Origin: Pseudomonadota bacterium
Lineage (GTDB): Bacteria; Pseudomonadota; Gammaproteobacteria; Steroidobacterales; Steroidobacteraceae
Assembly: GCA_016713725.1 (NCBI GenBank)
Contig: JADJOO010000009.1
Span: 1 to 64,000, forward strand
Direction: 5' to 3'
Length of the DNA: 64,000 nucleotides
The stretch's first letter is position 1, and each line of letters opens with the position of its first letter. Below are positions 16,964 to 26,220 of the stretch, piece after piece. Both the position numbers and the translations under genes were made by a program. The notes beneath the pieces are model-generated. The model did no database searches and was not told the origin of the DNA. It saw only the letters and a program-made list of their open reading frames with translations.

Positions 16964-18084
16964 TCAGAAGCTGCCGCTGGCGCCACCACCACCGAATCGC
17001 CCGCCGCCTCCGGTCACGGAGGCATTCGTGTCCGGGGAGTCGCCGACCGTGCGTTGCGCGAGCGCGGCCGCGCCAACTGTCTGCAGCACGTCCAGCGGAC
17101 CTTCGCGCGCTGGACAGCGCCGCCGACGTGATTCCATCGCGCGGCTGGCGCAAGTAACGGTCCAACGCCACACCGGCAGCCAGCGCTGCGAGCCCGTAGA
17201 CGATGAGCCAGGTCTCGGTCGCAAGCGCAGTGGCAAGACGCAACTCCACCGCAAGACAGGCGACACAGCCCAGGAAGCCCAGGATCGGCGCGTGCCGTCG
17301 CCGGCGAAGGCCGATGATCAACAACGCGGCGCCAAGGACGATCAACACAGCGCAGGTGACCAGTCGGCCCGACGCCACCGCCCGGAACGTGCAAGGCTCC
17401 GTATGCGTTCCAGGTTGCGGGGTGCGCGTAGCCCGCGACCGGGAGCGTCGCGACCAGCCAGTCGAGCATCCGGTCATGCGATGGACGGCGGTACTCGCGC
17501 GCGCCCAGCACGAGCGCAAGCAACGCGAGCGCGCAACCGACAATGACCGTCGTCAAGCCGCCGCCGATCGTTTGATCGAGCGCACGCGCCGTCGACGTTG
17601 ACTCGACCCAGTAAACCAGCCCAATCACGGCGCAGGTGGTGACGAGGGGGTTCAGGAGCCGCAGCCCGGCGGCGCCCACGGCCGCGATCAGCACCAGTGC
17701 CTCGACGTTGCCCCCAGCGAAGCCAGACGGCGGCGCGATGAGCGTGGTGATCCAGGCGCCGATCATGAGGAACCCGGCAACGCAGAGACCCTCCTCGACA
17801 CCGGATGCGTGCAGGCGCCGCTCTACGGTGAGCCATTCGGCAGCGAGTGCGGCGCCGAACCCCGCGATGAGCAACGTGGTCTCGTCGCGAAAACCGAGGA
17901 TCCCGAGCAGCAGCGCGGCCGCGACGAGACCCAGCAGGAAGAGCGCGATGCGCGCGAGCGGACCGGTGCTGCGCCAGCCGCCGGTACGCTCGGTCATCAC
18001 GGCACTCGGAAGCGTAGCGCCAAGCCTGGATTCCGCCTCAAGCCAGCGTTCCTCGTCCGGCGACGGACGCCAACGGCCCCTCAT
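16964..18084 (-). CDS. Polytopic membrane protein of unknown function, two frameshifts
   Basis: I do not recognise a named family. The protein starts MRGRWRPSPDEERWL and contains many hydrophobic spans, for example IALFLLGLVAAALLLGILG and VLIVLGAALLIIGL. One base change near 17390 and another near 17110 break the frame. Read through both, the protein ends in a glycine-rich tail GGGGRFGGGGASGSF at 16964. The start overlaps the stop of the upstream DUF2157-like gene by 4 bp, so the two form an operon. Such pairs are commonly seen, but their role is unknown. Confidence 0.65.
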
Positions 18085-19028
18085 GGGCCGGGTTCCTGCA
18101 GTCGCCGGCGCAGCTGCCATAGCGTGGCTGCCGCGACACACACGACGATCAGCACGAAACCGAACGACGCGGTCATGCCATGCAGACGCGGTACCGACAC
18201 GGCACAGATGCCGATCGCCGCATACACGATGCCGTAGACCAGGAACGCCTCACGGCCGGTGTCGAGCCCGCGACGAACCGACGCGTAGGCGAGCACCGCC
18301 AACAACGGCAGCCCGGCCGCGAGCCACGGCCACTCGAGGCACCACGCGAGCGTGCCCCAGAACGCCAGGTTCGCCGCAAAGTGATCAAACACGTCGCTGA
18401 AGGACGTGTCCGGACGCGCACGACGGTCGGCATGGCGCCAGGCGGCGATCACCGCGGCGCACGCGAGGGCACGGGCGCCGAGCCACGGCGTCGAGTGCGA
18501 GGAATGCAGCACGTCGCCGAGCGTGCCGTCCACGCCGAACCAGCCGGCGAGCGACGTGAGCGATGCGGCGAGCACGAGCGCCGAGGCGAAGCGATAAGCG
18601 ATGGCCGCGTGGACGACCGCGAGCAGCAGCAGGTGCCACGACCACCAGGAACCGAGCAGCGTGAAATGGTGCTCGGCGTAGGCGAGAGCCGCGCTGCTGA
18701 GAAGCGCCGCGAGGAGCAGCAGGTAGTCGTTCGCGATGGTGAGTGCCCGGCCCGCGAGTTTCGAGCGAATGGCGGGCACGCCGCACGCGGCCGCGGCGAG
18801 CGCAATCACCAGCAGAATGGCCACGGGACCGATCCTGTCGAAATTGCGCGCGAGCACGATGCCCACGCCGGCCATCACCAGCAGCACACCCGCGTACAGC
18901 GTTGCGCGCAGTTCGAGGTGCAGGGAAAACACCTCCCCGCGATCCAGGGCCAGGGCGCTGGACGCCGTCGCGTCGTCGAGGATGCCTTCAGTTTGCAGGG
19001 CCCGAAGTTCCGGTTCGAGCGTATGCAT
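18081..19028 (-). CDS. DUF2157-like membrane protein
   Basis: A 315-aa protein with a short soluble N terminus (MHTLEPELRALQTEGILDD) that matches the DUF2157 opening, in which a small helical domain precedes the membrane part. About nine or ten hydrophobic spans follow, such as AILLVIALAAAACGVPAI and ALPLLAVLAYASV-like segments. It is the first gene of the pair with 16964-18084. No catalytic motif is visible, and the function is unknown. Confidence 0.7.
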   Translation of the reverse strand: MHTLEPELRALQTEGILDDATASSALALDRGEVFSLHLELRATLYAGVLLVMAGVGIVLARNFDRIGPVAILLVIALAAAACGVPAIRSKLAGRALTIANDYLLLLAALLSSAALAYAEHHFTLLGSWWSWHLLLLAVVHAAIAYRFASALVLAASLTSLAGWFGVDGTLGDVLHSSHSTPWLGARALACAAVIAAWRHADRRARPDTSFSDVFDHFAANLAFWGTLAWCLEWPWLAAGLPLLAVLAYASVRRGLDTGREAFLVYGIVYAAIGICAVSVPRLHGMTASFGFVLIVVCVAAATLWQLRRRLQEPGP

Positions 19029-19062
19029 GACTGCGGGTCAGGGTGCGGCCTGGTCGGCCGGC

Positions 19063-19461
19063 TCAGCCGAAGGAACGCACCAGCAGGTAGCCGCTGAGCA
19101 CCAGGATCGAGGTCCACGAAGTCACCGAGCCGTAGAACCGGCCGAACGACGTCGCACGCGCGGTGCTGAGTCCGTACGCATGCAACAGGCGCCCGGCCAC
19201 GAACGCCGCGCCCAGCAGGTGCAGAAACCAGAACACCGCGCCGCCAAGTTCCGCGAGCAGCAGCAGGATCAGGAACGTCGGGGTGTACTCGGTGAAATTA
19301 CCGTGCACTCGCACCGGCTGCTCGAGCGCCGAGCCCTCGCCCATGCCGAGCGAAATCCTGTGCCCGCGACGCAGGCGCACGATGTTGAGTGCAAGCACGA
19401 TGAGCAGCACGCCGCAGAGCGCGGCATAGAGCATCGTCACGACGGGGGCATTGAAGTTCAT
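19063..19461 (-). CDS. MAPEG family membrane protein
   Basis: A four-helix inner-membrane protein of 132 aa. MAPEG members include microsomal glutathione transferases, but many bacterial ones lack a proven reaction. The diagnostic segment is VRVHGNFTEYTPTFLILLLL, with RxHxNxxEYxP, followed by GRLLHAYGLST. The ATG at 19461 gives MNFNAPVVTMLYAALCG. It lies just downstream of the peroxiredoxin gene on the same strand, which fits a redox or glutathione theme. Confidence 0.88.
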   Translation of the reverse strand: MNFNAPVVTMLYAALCGVLLIVLALNIVRLRRGHRISLGMGEGSALEQPVRVHGNFTEYTPTFLILLLLAELGGAVFWFLHLLGAAFVAGRLLHAYGLSTARATSFGRFYGSVTSWTSILVLSGYLLVRSFG

Positions 19462-19534
19462 TGGCAAGGCTCCAATGCGCGAACGGCGTGCCGGAAAGCA
19501 CGCCGCTGCGCAGGTCGTTGGTGGGCCGGAAGAG

Positions 19535-20017
19535 CTACAGCTGGCCCAGGACGTGGTCAGCGCTCGACACCTTGAACTCGCCCGGGCCTTCGACGAAGAG
19601 TCCCGTGATCGCGCCATTCTTCGCGATGAGCGCGAAACGCTGGCCGCGGATACCCATGCCGAAGCCACTGGCGTTGAGTTCCAGCCCGAGGGCCTTGGCG
19701 TACTCGGCATTGCCGTCCGCCAGCATCAGCACGCCGTCGCCGACGTTCGAGTGCTTGCCCCAGGCGTTCATCACGAACACGTCATTGACCGCCATGCAGG
19801 CGACCGTGTCCACACCCTTGGCCTTGAATTCACCGGCCTTCTCGACGAACCCGGGCAGGTGCTTGGCATCGCAGGTGGGCGTGAATGCGCCCGGAACGGA
19901 AAACAGCACGACCGTCTTGCCAGCGAAGAGCTGGTCAGTGGTCAGGTTCTGCGGTCCGTCCTTGGTCATCGTCTTGAACGTGCCGACGGGCATCTTGTCG
20001 CCCACTTTGATCGTCAT
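19535..20017 (-). CDS. Prx5/AhpE-type peroxiredoxin
   Basis: A 160-aa thiol peroxidase that reduces hydrogen peroxide and organic peroxides, usually with glutathione/glutaredoxin. The active site is LFSVPGAFTPTCDAKHLPGF, with the peroxidatic Cys in PGAFTPTC. Further family stretches are ACMAVNDVFVMNAWGK and GMGIRGQRFALIAKNG, the latter with the active-site Arg. No fused glutaredoxin domain is present. Cytoplasmic. Confidence 0.94.
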   Translation of the reverse strand: MTIKVGDKMPVGTFKTMTKDGPQNLTTDQLFAGKTVVLFSVPGAFTPTCDAKHLPGFVEKAGEFKAKGVDTVACMAVNDVFVMNAWGKHSNVGDGVLMLADGNAEYAKALGLELNASGFGMGIRGQRFALIAKNGAITGLFVEGPGEFKVSSADHVLGQL

Positions 20018-20108
20018 GGTTGGCTGCTCCCCCGGTTCGACGACCGGATGTGGCTGGTGGATGGACTGAATCTTACCAGTACCTCGGAGCTGCCATGGAC
20101 CCGCCGGG

Positions 20109-20675
20109 CTAGCGTGCCGACGCCGGGCGGCCCGCTGCGCTGGCGAACGCGCGCTCGATCAACTTGATCGACTCGGCGCTGTTCCAGTCGCGGGCGCCCG
20201 GGAACCGCGCGACCACACGACCGCTCGCGTCGACGAGCACCGTGACCGGGATCCTCGAGGCGCCGAGCATGTGCTCCAATGTCCAACGCGGCCCGGAATC
20301 GATGTAGTGAGTCACCGTGGCGTTCGACTGCTTGAGCCAGGCCAGCGCTGCGTTCCGGTCGTCGTCGGTCGAGATGCCGATGACGGTGTACCGGGCGCCG
20401 GCCTCACTCCAGGTAAGCCGTTCAAGCGACGCAGCTTCCTCGCGACAAGGGCTGCACCAGCTGGCCCAGACGTTGATGATCAGCGGGCGACCGCGGTAGC
20501 TGGAAAGGGATCGCTGCGGACCGTTCAGGCCGGCCATGACCGCGTCCGGAAGAGGCATGACCCACCGCGACGGGCCCAGGGCGGCCGCAGGCACCCCCAG
20601 GCGACGCCTGCACGTGTCGGCCAGGACTTTGATGGCAAGCCCGCAGGACGGACGACTGCCAAGCCCGACCGGCAC
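20109..20675 (-). CDS. TlpA/ResA-like thioredoxin-fold protein
   Basis: A thioredoxin-fold reductase. The active site is INVWASWCSPCREEAASL, with a CxxC of the CSPC type, and the cis-Pro follows in SRIPVTVLVDASGRVV. Proteins of this type usually work in the periplasm, for instance in cytochrome c maturation. No clean signal peptide is visible from the start used, and the first 40 residues look poorly conserved. A start at 20558 (MPLPDAVMAGLN) or an upstream frame error is possible. Confidence 0.8.
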   Translation of the reverse strand: MPVGLGSRPSCGLAIKVLADTCRRRLGVPAAALGPSRWVMPLPDAVMAGLNGPQRSLSSYRGRPLIINVWASWCSPCREEAASLERLTWSEAGARYTVIGISTDDDRNAALAWLKQSNATVTHYIDSGPRWTLEHMLGASRIPVTVLVDASGRVVARFPGARDWNSAESIKLIERAFASAAGRPASAR

Positions 20676-20825
20676 AGGGTCCTCTGACGGGAAGCGATGG
20701 GCGGGGGCAGTGGAGGCGGGGATGCACGCGTCGCCCGAACATGGCCGACTTTGCGCTTCGCAACACGGCCCTCACTGCGTAACATACCCGGCCCTGACTA
20801 CCCCCGCGACCCTGGAGTTTTGAGC

Positions 20826-21383
20826 ATGACTGGCTTGTCGTTGCGTGAGCAGTTGCTGCAGGCCGGCCTGGTCAGCGAAAAGCAGGTCAAGCAGGCCGAG
20901 CAAAGCCAGAAGCGCCAGACCTTCACCGACCGCAAGCAAGTCGGCAAGAAGGACCGCAACTTCCGCGAGGAACAGCGCCAGGCCGAATTGCAGAAGCAGG
21001 CGGCGGCCAAGGCCGCAAAAGACGCAGAGCTCAACCGCAAGCGTGAGGAAAAGGCCGCGGCCAAGGCGCGCTGGGCGGAGATTCGCCAGCTCGTCGAGCA
21101 GAACCGGATCGCCAAGCCCGAAAGCGACGACTACTTCAACTTCGTGATCAACGGCAAGGTGGGCCGCATCCCGGTGGATGCGTCGTTGCGTGAGCGCATC
21201 GTTCGCGGCGAGATCGCGATTGTCCGCTGCGACGGGCACTACGAACTGGTGCCGGCGGAAACGGCTGAGCGCGTCAAGGAACGTGAACCGCGCGCCGTCG
21301 TGAACACCTCGGACAAGGTGGAATCAACACCGGTCGACGAGGCTTACAAGGACTTCGTCGTTCCCGACGACCTGATCTGGTAG
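20826..21383 (+). CDS. DUF2058 (YaiL-like) protein
   Basis: A 185-aa protein of unknown function found widely in gammaproteobacteria. The opening LSLREQLLQAGLVSEKQVKQ and a long Lys/Arg/Glu-rich coiled stretch (residues 30-95) are followed by YFNFVINGKVGRIPVD. It ends EAYKDFVVPDDLIW, the typical tail. The charged middle suggests RNA or protein binding. Its TAG stop lies 8 bp before the first REP arm. Confidence 0.9.
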   Translation: MTGLSLREQLLQAGLVSEKQVKQAEQSQKRQTFTDRKQVGKKDRNFREEQRQAELQKQAAAKAAKDAELNRKREEKAAAKARWAEIRQLVEQNRIAKPESDDYFNFVINGKVGRIPVDASLRERIVRGEIAIVRCDGHYELVPAETAERVKEREPRAVVNTSDKVESTPVDEAYKDFVVPDDLIW

Positions 21384-21390
21384 GAAATAA

Positions 21391-21450
21391 AAATAGGGGA
21401 CGCTCACCTATTTCCCCAAATAGTTGGAAATAGGTGAGCGTCCCCTATTT
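21391..21450. repeat. REP inverted pair (BIME-like) upstream of the transposase
   Basis: Two 25-bp arms, 21391-21415 and 21426-21450, are perfect reverse complements around a 10-base spacer. Each arm is itself quasi-palindromic: AAATAGG and CCTATTT enclose GGACGCTCA. Direct copies flank the other side of the RAYT gene (22197-22242), and another lies at 31671. Confidence 0.9.
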
Positions 21451-21530
21451 CCGCTATTTCTCTTGTGTTTCTGTAGTACCCGCCCGATTTGACTGCGCCG
21501 GTTCCCCGCGAAACTTCGCATATTGTCTGC

Positions 21531-22205
21531 ATGCCGCGGAGCGCCAGGTCGATCGTTGCGGGTGGCTGTTATCACGTCATCAATCGTGGCAACAATCGCG
21601 CCACCGTATTCCATGTCAACGCGGAGTACGCCGCCTTCATCGGTCTGATCCGTGATGCTCAGGAGCGAATACCGCTAGAGCTTTTCGCGGCTTGCCTGAT
21701 GCCCAATCACTTCCACGTCGTCGTGCGTCCTACCGGCCGCGACGACTTAGGTCGTTGGATACACTGGCTGCTAACAACACACTCGCATCGCTACCATCTT
21801 CGCCATGACACCACCGGTCGGGTCTGGCAAGGGCCGTACAAGGCCTTCCCGATTGAACAGGACGGTCACCTGCTTACTGTGCTGCGGTATGTCGAGCGAA
21901 ACGCGGTGAGGGCCGGATTGGTGACGCGATCCCGCGACTGGAACTGGGGCAGCGCTGCTTGGCGTCATGGGCCGAGCCACCTGAACAGGCTGCTGACTCA
22001 GGCCCCAGTGAAACTTCCCGCAAACTGGGACGACTTTCTGGATAAGCCGTGCACCACGCAGGAAGCCGAGGCACTGCGTGCTTGCGTCAATCGACAGCGA
22101 CCATTCGGTACCGACGAATGGATTCAGGCCGCGCCCGAATGCCAAGGCTTTGACAACTCCGCTCGTCCGCGGGGCCGGCCGAAAAAACAGGTGATTAATA
22201 GGTGA
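21531..22205 (+). CDS. REP-associated tyrosine transposase (RAYT)
   Basis: A single-strand DNA transposase of the IS200-related Y1 HUH class that is thought to mobilise the REP palindromes around it. The N terminus GGCYHVINRGNNRATVF is the RAYT signature. The HUH metal site is in CLMPNHFHVVVRP. The nucleophilic Tyr lies in VLRYVERNAVRAGLV. The C terminus ends in a basic GRPKK motif. It uses the ATG at 21531 (MPRSARSIVAGG). The stop codon TGA sits inside the downstream REP copy. It looks intact. Confidence 0.93.
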   Translation: MPRSARSIVAGGCYHVINRGNNRATVFHVNAEYAAFIGLIRDAQERIPLELFAACLMPNHFHVVVRPTGRDDLGRWIHWLLTTHSHRYHLRHDTTGRVWQGPYKAFPIEQDGHLLTVLRYVERNAVRAGLVTRSRDWNWGSAAWRHGPSHLNRLLTQAPVKLPANWDDFLDKPCTTQEAEALRACVNRQRPFGTDEWIQAAPECQGFDNSARPRGRPKKQVINR

Positions 22206-22242
22206 GCGTCCCCTATTTTAAATAGGTGAGCGTCCCCTATTT
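22197..22242. repeat. Two direct REP copies downstream of the transposase
   Basis: Copies at 22197-22218 and 22220-22242 share the core GGTGAGCGTCCCC flanked by AATA and TATTT. The first supplies the TGA stop of the transposase, and the second supplies the TAG stop of aroG on the other strand. Confidence 0.9.
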
Positions 22243-23307
22243 TCCGGCAAATCGAGGCGCTGAACGCAGCCGCTCGTCCAGCCCCACCAGCAGTTTTTCG
22301 GTCGTATCCCAGTCCACGCAGGCGTCCGTCACCGAGACTCCATACTGCAGCTGGCTGCGATCGCCACTGAGCGGCTGGCTGCCCCAGTGCAGGTTGCTCT
22401 CGAGCATGAACCCCACCAGCGAGCGATTGCCCTCGAGGATCTGGTTGGCCAGGTTTTCGGCGACCAGCGGCTGCAGGCCGGGATCCTTGCTGGAATTGCC
22501 ATGGCTGCAGTCGACGACGATGTTGGCCGGCAGGCCGGCCTTGTCGAGCTCACGCTCGGCCAGCGCCAGGCTCACCGAATCGTAGTTCGTGCGCGAACCG
22601 CCGCCGCGCAAGACGATGTGGCCGTACTTGTTGCCGCGCGTGCGGAACACGGCGGACTGGCCCTGCTGGGTGATGCCCAGGAAGTGGTGCGGGTGGCGCA
22701 CCGACTGCAGCGCGTTGATCGCGACCGTCAACGAGCCGTCCGTGCCGTTCTTGAATCCCACGGGCGTCGAGAGTCCGCTCGCCATTTCGCGATGCGTCTG
22801 CGATTCCGTCGTGCGCGCGCCGATCGCCGTCCACGTGATCAGTTCGGACAGGTACTGGGGCATGATCGGGTCGAGCGCTTCGGTGGCCGCCGGCACGCCG
22901 AGGTCTGCGAGGAACAGCAGCAGCTCGCGCGCAACGCGGATGCCCTTCTCGATGTGGAAGGAGTCGTCCATGTCGGGATCGTTGATGAGGCCTTTCCAGC
23001 CCACCGTCGTCCGCGGCTTCTCGAAGTAGACGCGCATGACGAGCAGCATCGTCTTGTCGACCTTCGCGGCCAGCCCGCTGAGGCGCTGCGCGTACTCGCG
23101 CGCAGCGACCGGATCGTGGATCGAGCACGGGCCGACGACGATGAACAGTCGCGGATCGTCACGGTCGAGGATCCTGCGCACGGCCTGGCGGCTGCGATAC
23201 ACGAAGTCCTCGGCCGCCTGCGTCAGGGGCAGATCGCGCTTGATCGCCTCCGGCGTGGCGAGCAGCTCGCTCGAAACGACGTTGATGTTCTGGAGTCTTT
23301 CCTGCAT
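22237..23307 (-). CDS. aroG: 3-deoxy-7-phosphoheptulonate synthase (DAHP synthase, class I)
   Basis: It condenses phosphoenolpyruvate with erythrose 4-phosphate to start the shikimate pathway. The 356-aa protein has the AroF/G/H layout: an N-terminal extension for feedback control, LFIVVGPCSIHDPVAAREYA, RVYFEKPRTTVGWKGLINDP, KNGTDGS and the metal-binding Cys-His region (DCSHGNSSKD). The ATG at 23307 is preferred over a start 13 codons earlier. The TAG stop falls in a REP copy, giving a C terminus PRFAGK. Which aromatic amino acid inhibits it cannot be told. Confidence 0.95.
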   Translation of the reverse strand: MQERLQNINVVSSELLATPEAIKRDLPLTQAAEDFVYRSRQAVRRILDRDDPRLFIVVGPCSIHDPVAAREYAQRLSGLAAKVDKTMLLVMRVYFEKPRTTVGWKGLINDPDMDDSFHIEKGIRVARELLLFLADLGVPAATEALDPIMPQYLSELITWTAIGARTTESQTHREMASGLSTPVGFKNGTDGSLTVAINALQSVRHPHHFLGITQQGQSAVFRTRGNKYGHIVLRGGGSRTNYDSVSLALAERELDKAGLPANIVVDCSHGNSSKDPGLQPLVAENLANQILEGNRSLVGFMLESNLHWGSQPLSGDRSQLQYGVSVTDACVDWDTTEKLLVGLDERLRSAPRFAGK

Positions 23308-23361
23308 TGACGCGCGCCTGGTGGAGCCGGCATGGCTCGAAACCAACGCATTCTACACGCG

Positions 23362-24243
23362 TCAGATCGAAGATCGGACGCTCCACAGCTCCGGGAAGAA
23401 CCGCAGCTCGAGCGCCTTGGCCAGGTAGGCGACGCCGCTGGTGCCGCCCGTCCCGCGCTTGTAGCCGATGATGCGCTCGACGGTCTTCAGGTGGGCGAAC
23501 CGCCACAACTGAAAGCGCTGGTCCAGGTCCACCAGTTTCTCCGCGAGCTCATACAGGTCCCAATGCTCTTCGATGTTGCGATAGACCGCGAGCCACGCGG
23601 CGGTGACGTCGGGATGCGCTGCGTACGGCAGGCTCCAGTCGCGCTCCAGCAACGCGGCGGGAATCGCGAAGCCACGGCGTCCCAGCAGCCGCAGCGCCTC
23701 GTCGTACAGGCTGGGACTGTGCAACGCCTCGTGCAGTTGCGCATAGATCACGGGTGTCCGCCGGTGGACTTCGATCATCGCCGAATTCTTGTTGCCGATC
23801 AGGTACTCGAGCGTCCGGTACTGGAAGCTCTGGAAGCCTGACGACTTGCCGAGCGTGTCGCGGAATGCGGAATAGTCGGCCGGCGTCATCGTGCTGAGCA
23901 CGTCCCAGGACTGCGCGAGCTGCTGTTGCACTCGCGAGACGCGCGCCAGCATCTTGAAGGCCGGACCGAGGTCGTCGCCGCGGATCTGGGTGATTGCCGC
24001 CTGCAGTTCATGCACGCAGAGCTTCATCCACAGCTCCGAGGCCTGGTGCATCACGATGAACAGCATTTCGTCGTGCTGGCCAGACAGCGGCTGCTGCGCG
24101 CCGAGCAACTTGTCGAGGTGGAGGTACTCGCCATAGCTCAGCGAGTCGCCGAGGTCCCAGTGAATGCGCTCGCCTTCGAGCTCGACGTAGGAGCCGAGGG
24201 AGGGTTTGCGCGAACCGCCGTTATCGTCGCGCGACTCGCTCAC
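23362..24243 (-). CDS. kynA: Tryptophan 2,3-dioxygenase
   Basis: This haem enzyme opens the indole ring of L-tryptophan to N-formylkynurenine, the first step of the kynurenine route. The 293-aa protein has SYGEYLHLDKLLGAQ, HDEMLFIVMHQASELWMKL and FQSFQYRTLEYLIGNKN, with the haem and substrate residues, and ends with KRGTGGTSGVAYL. The GTG start at 24243 overlaps the upstream stop (GTGA). No kynurenine-pathway partner genes are next to it. Confidence 0.96.
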   Translation of the reverse strand: MSESRDDNGGSRKPSLGSYVELEGERIHWDLGDSLSYGEYLHLDKLLGAQQPLSGQHDEMLFIVMHQASELWMKLCVHELQAAITQIRGDDLGPAFKMLARVSRVQQQLAQSWDVLSTMTPADYSAFRDTLGKSSGFQSFQYRTLEYLIGNKNSAMIEVHRRTPVIYAQLHEALHSPSLYDEALRLLGRRGFAIPAALLERDWSLPYAAHPDVTAAWLAVYRNIEEHWDLYELAEKLVDLDQRFQLWRFAHLKTVERIIGYKRGTGGTSGVAYLAKALELRFFPELWSVRSSI

Positions 24244-25013
24244 GGGAACACCCAGGCCGGCACGTGCCGCCAGCCCTGCAGCAGTTCGACGTCGAGCGGC
24301 TTCCAGCCCGGTTCCAGCGCGGCGACGAGCGACCAGAACCGCTTCGAGTGGTTCATGTGCCGGCGGTGGCAGAGTTCGTGGATCATGAGGTAGCGGACGA
24401 CCTCCGGGCGCAGGAACAACAGGCAGACATTGAGGCTGATGGTACCCCGTGTCGAACAACTGCCCCACCGCGTACGCTGGCGACGCACGGTCATGCGCGA
24501 GTAGTCGATGCCGACCTCGGTCGCGAGCGGTCGCAGGCGATGCGACAGTTCGTGGCGCGCAAGATCCGTAAGCCACGGCACGAGTGCCTGGCTCGCATAA
24601 CGGTCAGTGACCGCGGGTGAGTGCACACGCAACATCGAATCGCCCACCTGCTCGGTCCGCACGCGCCGACCCGGCACGTAGTCGATGGACCACCGCCGAT
24701 CGAGCAAGCAGATTTCCACCGCCTTGGGCTGGCGCTCGGCCGCCTTCGGCGCCAGCTGCAACAGCTCCTTCGAGCGGCGCTCCGCCCAGTCGCGGTGCCG
24801 GGCGACGAAACGCTCGACCGCGGGCAGTCCGGCACCCTGCGGCACGACGACTTCGACGCGGCCGCCCGGAAACACGCGCATCGACATACGGCGCGCGCGA
24901 CGGCTGATGCGCACGTTCCACGCGACGCCAACCTCACGGTCGGTCCATAGCGTCATTTGCAGCGGGTGCGCGCCGGGTGAATTCCCGGCGGCGCCGCGAC
25001 CCAGGCTTGGCAT
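24240..25013 (-). CDS. YgjP-like (DUF45) zinc metallopeptidase
   Basis: A cytoplasmic M48-like/SprT-related family protein. The metal motif HELCHRRHMNHSKRFW (HExxH plus a further His) lies near the C terminus, after the family stretch RRQRTRWGSCSTRGTISLN. The early segment RRARRMSMRVFPGGRVEVVVP is typical too. Substrates are unknown. The start is either 25013 or 24956 (MTLWTDREV). It lies 3 bp after the ABC permease stop, and its stop overlaps kynA. Confidence 0.9.
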   Translation of the reverse strand: MPSLGRGAAGNSPGAHPLQMTLWTDREVGVAWNVRISRRARRMSMRVFPGGRVEVVVPQGAGLPAVERFVARHRDWAERRSKELLQLAPKAAERQPKAVEICLLDRRWSIDYVPGRRVRTEQVGDSMLRVHSPAVTDRYASQALVPWLTDLARHELSHRLRPLATEVGIDYSRMTVRRQRTRWGSCSTRGTISLNVCLLFLRPEVVRYLMIHELCHRRHMNHSKRFWSLVAALEPGWKPLDVELLQGWRHVPAWVFP

Positions 25014-25016
25014 CGG

Positions 25017-26213
25017 CTACAGTTCCCTCAGGCCGGTCGTCACCGGCATTCTCGCGGCCCGGATTCCCGGCAGCAGGCCGCCGACGATGCCGAGTATGAG
25101 CGAGTACCAGAGCCCGGTCACCAGCAGTCGCGGCGTAACGGTGAAAGCGAACGTGAGCTGGCTGAAGCTGCCGAAATTCAGCGTCGTCGCCTGGTAGCCG
25201 TTCAGGCCAAAGTACACCAGCAATCCGCCCACGATACCGCCCAGCAAGCCGAGCACCGCCGACTCGATCAGCACGGAAGTGACGACCGGCGCCGCGCCGA
25301 AGCCGAGCGCGCGCAACGTTGCGATTTCGCGGGTGCGGGAGGAGACTGCCGAATACATCGTGTTGAGCGCAGCGAATACCGCGCCCACGCCCATCAGCAC
25401 CGCAATGGTGGTGCCGACGTACTTGATCAGGGCGAGCAGGATGCGCGACTGGTCCGAATAAAAAGCCTTCTCGCTGCGCACCGAGACATTGAGTCGCGGA
25501 TCCTGTTCGAGGGCCGCGCGAACCACAGGCAATGCCTCCGGCGAAGTGAGCTGGGCGCGGACGATCTGCACGGTGTTGCCGCGCCGGTAGATCCCGCGCA
25601 GGACCACCGCATCGGTCCAGACTTCGGATTCGGAGACACTGCCGCCCGCCTCGAAGACGCCAACGACGCGCCATTTCTGCGAGCCCCATTTCACCTCGCG
25701 TCCGAGGTCGACGTTCTCGAACTGCGAGAAGGCGCCGCGCCCGACGATCACTTCGTTCTGCCCGGGCTGGAACATGCGGCCGGCGACGATGCGGAACCCG
25801 TCGCGCAGTTCCGTGCCGCGTTCCCCGACGCCGCGGAGCGGCACGTTGGCGCCGGTGCCGGTGCTGCGCATCGGCAGGTCCACGATCGAATACAGTTCGC
25901 CCGAGACGATCGGGCCGCGCGCGTCCCGCGCAATGCCGGGCGCAATGACGATGGCGTTGTACTCCTCGCGCCCGATGGAACTGGAGAGTTCATCCGGCGA
26001 GCCGCCGCGCAGGATCATGGCGACGTCCTCGCGGCCGGAGAGATCGAGTGCGGCGCGAAAGCCCTCCCCCATCGACAGCAACGAGACCAGCACCGCCACC
26101 ACGCCGCCGATGCCGATGACGGCGACCAGCGAGGTGCCGACCCGCGACGGCAGGTTCCGCAGGTTCATCGCGGTGACCGTGACCAGCTGGTTGAAGGCGG
26201 AGCGAAGACTCAT
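25017..26213 (-). CDS. ABC transporter permease, MacB/FtsX type (second)
   Basis: A 398-aa inner-membrane protein with one N-terminal span, a large periplasmic MacB_PCD domain, and three C-terminal spans of the FtsX type. The C-terminal hallmark is VSSRTREIATLRALGFGAA, followed by LGLLGGIVGGLLVYFG. It is 7 bp downstream of a related permease, so the transporter is probably a heterodimer. The substrate is unknown; macrolide or lipoprotein-type export is typical of the class. Confidence 0.92.
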   Translation of the reverse strand: MSLRSAFNQLVTVTAMNLRNLPSRVGTSLVAVIGIGGVVAVLVSLLSMGEGFRAALDLSGREDVAMILRGGSPDELSSSIGREEYNAIVIAPGIARDARGPIVSGELYSIVDLPMRSTGTGANVPLRGVGERGTELRDGFRIVAGRMFQPGQNEVIVGRGAFSQFENVDLGREVKWGSQKWRVVGVFEAGGSVSESEVWTDAVVLRGIYRRGNTVQIVRAQLTSPEALPVVRAALEQDPRLNVSVRSEKAFYSDQSRILLALIKYVGTTIAVLMGVGAVFAALNTMYSAVSSRTREIATLRALGFGAAPVVTSVLIESAVLGLLGGIVGGLLVYFGLNGYQATTLNFGSFSQLTFAFTVTPRLLVTGLWYSLILGIVGGLLPGIRAARMPVTTGLREL

Positions 26214-26220
26214 GCCTGCT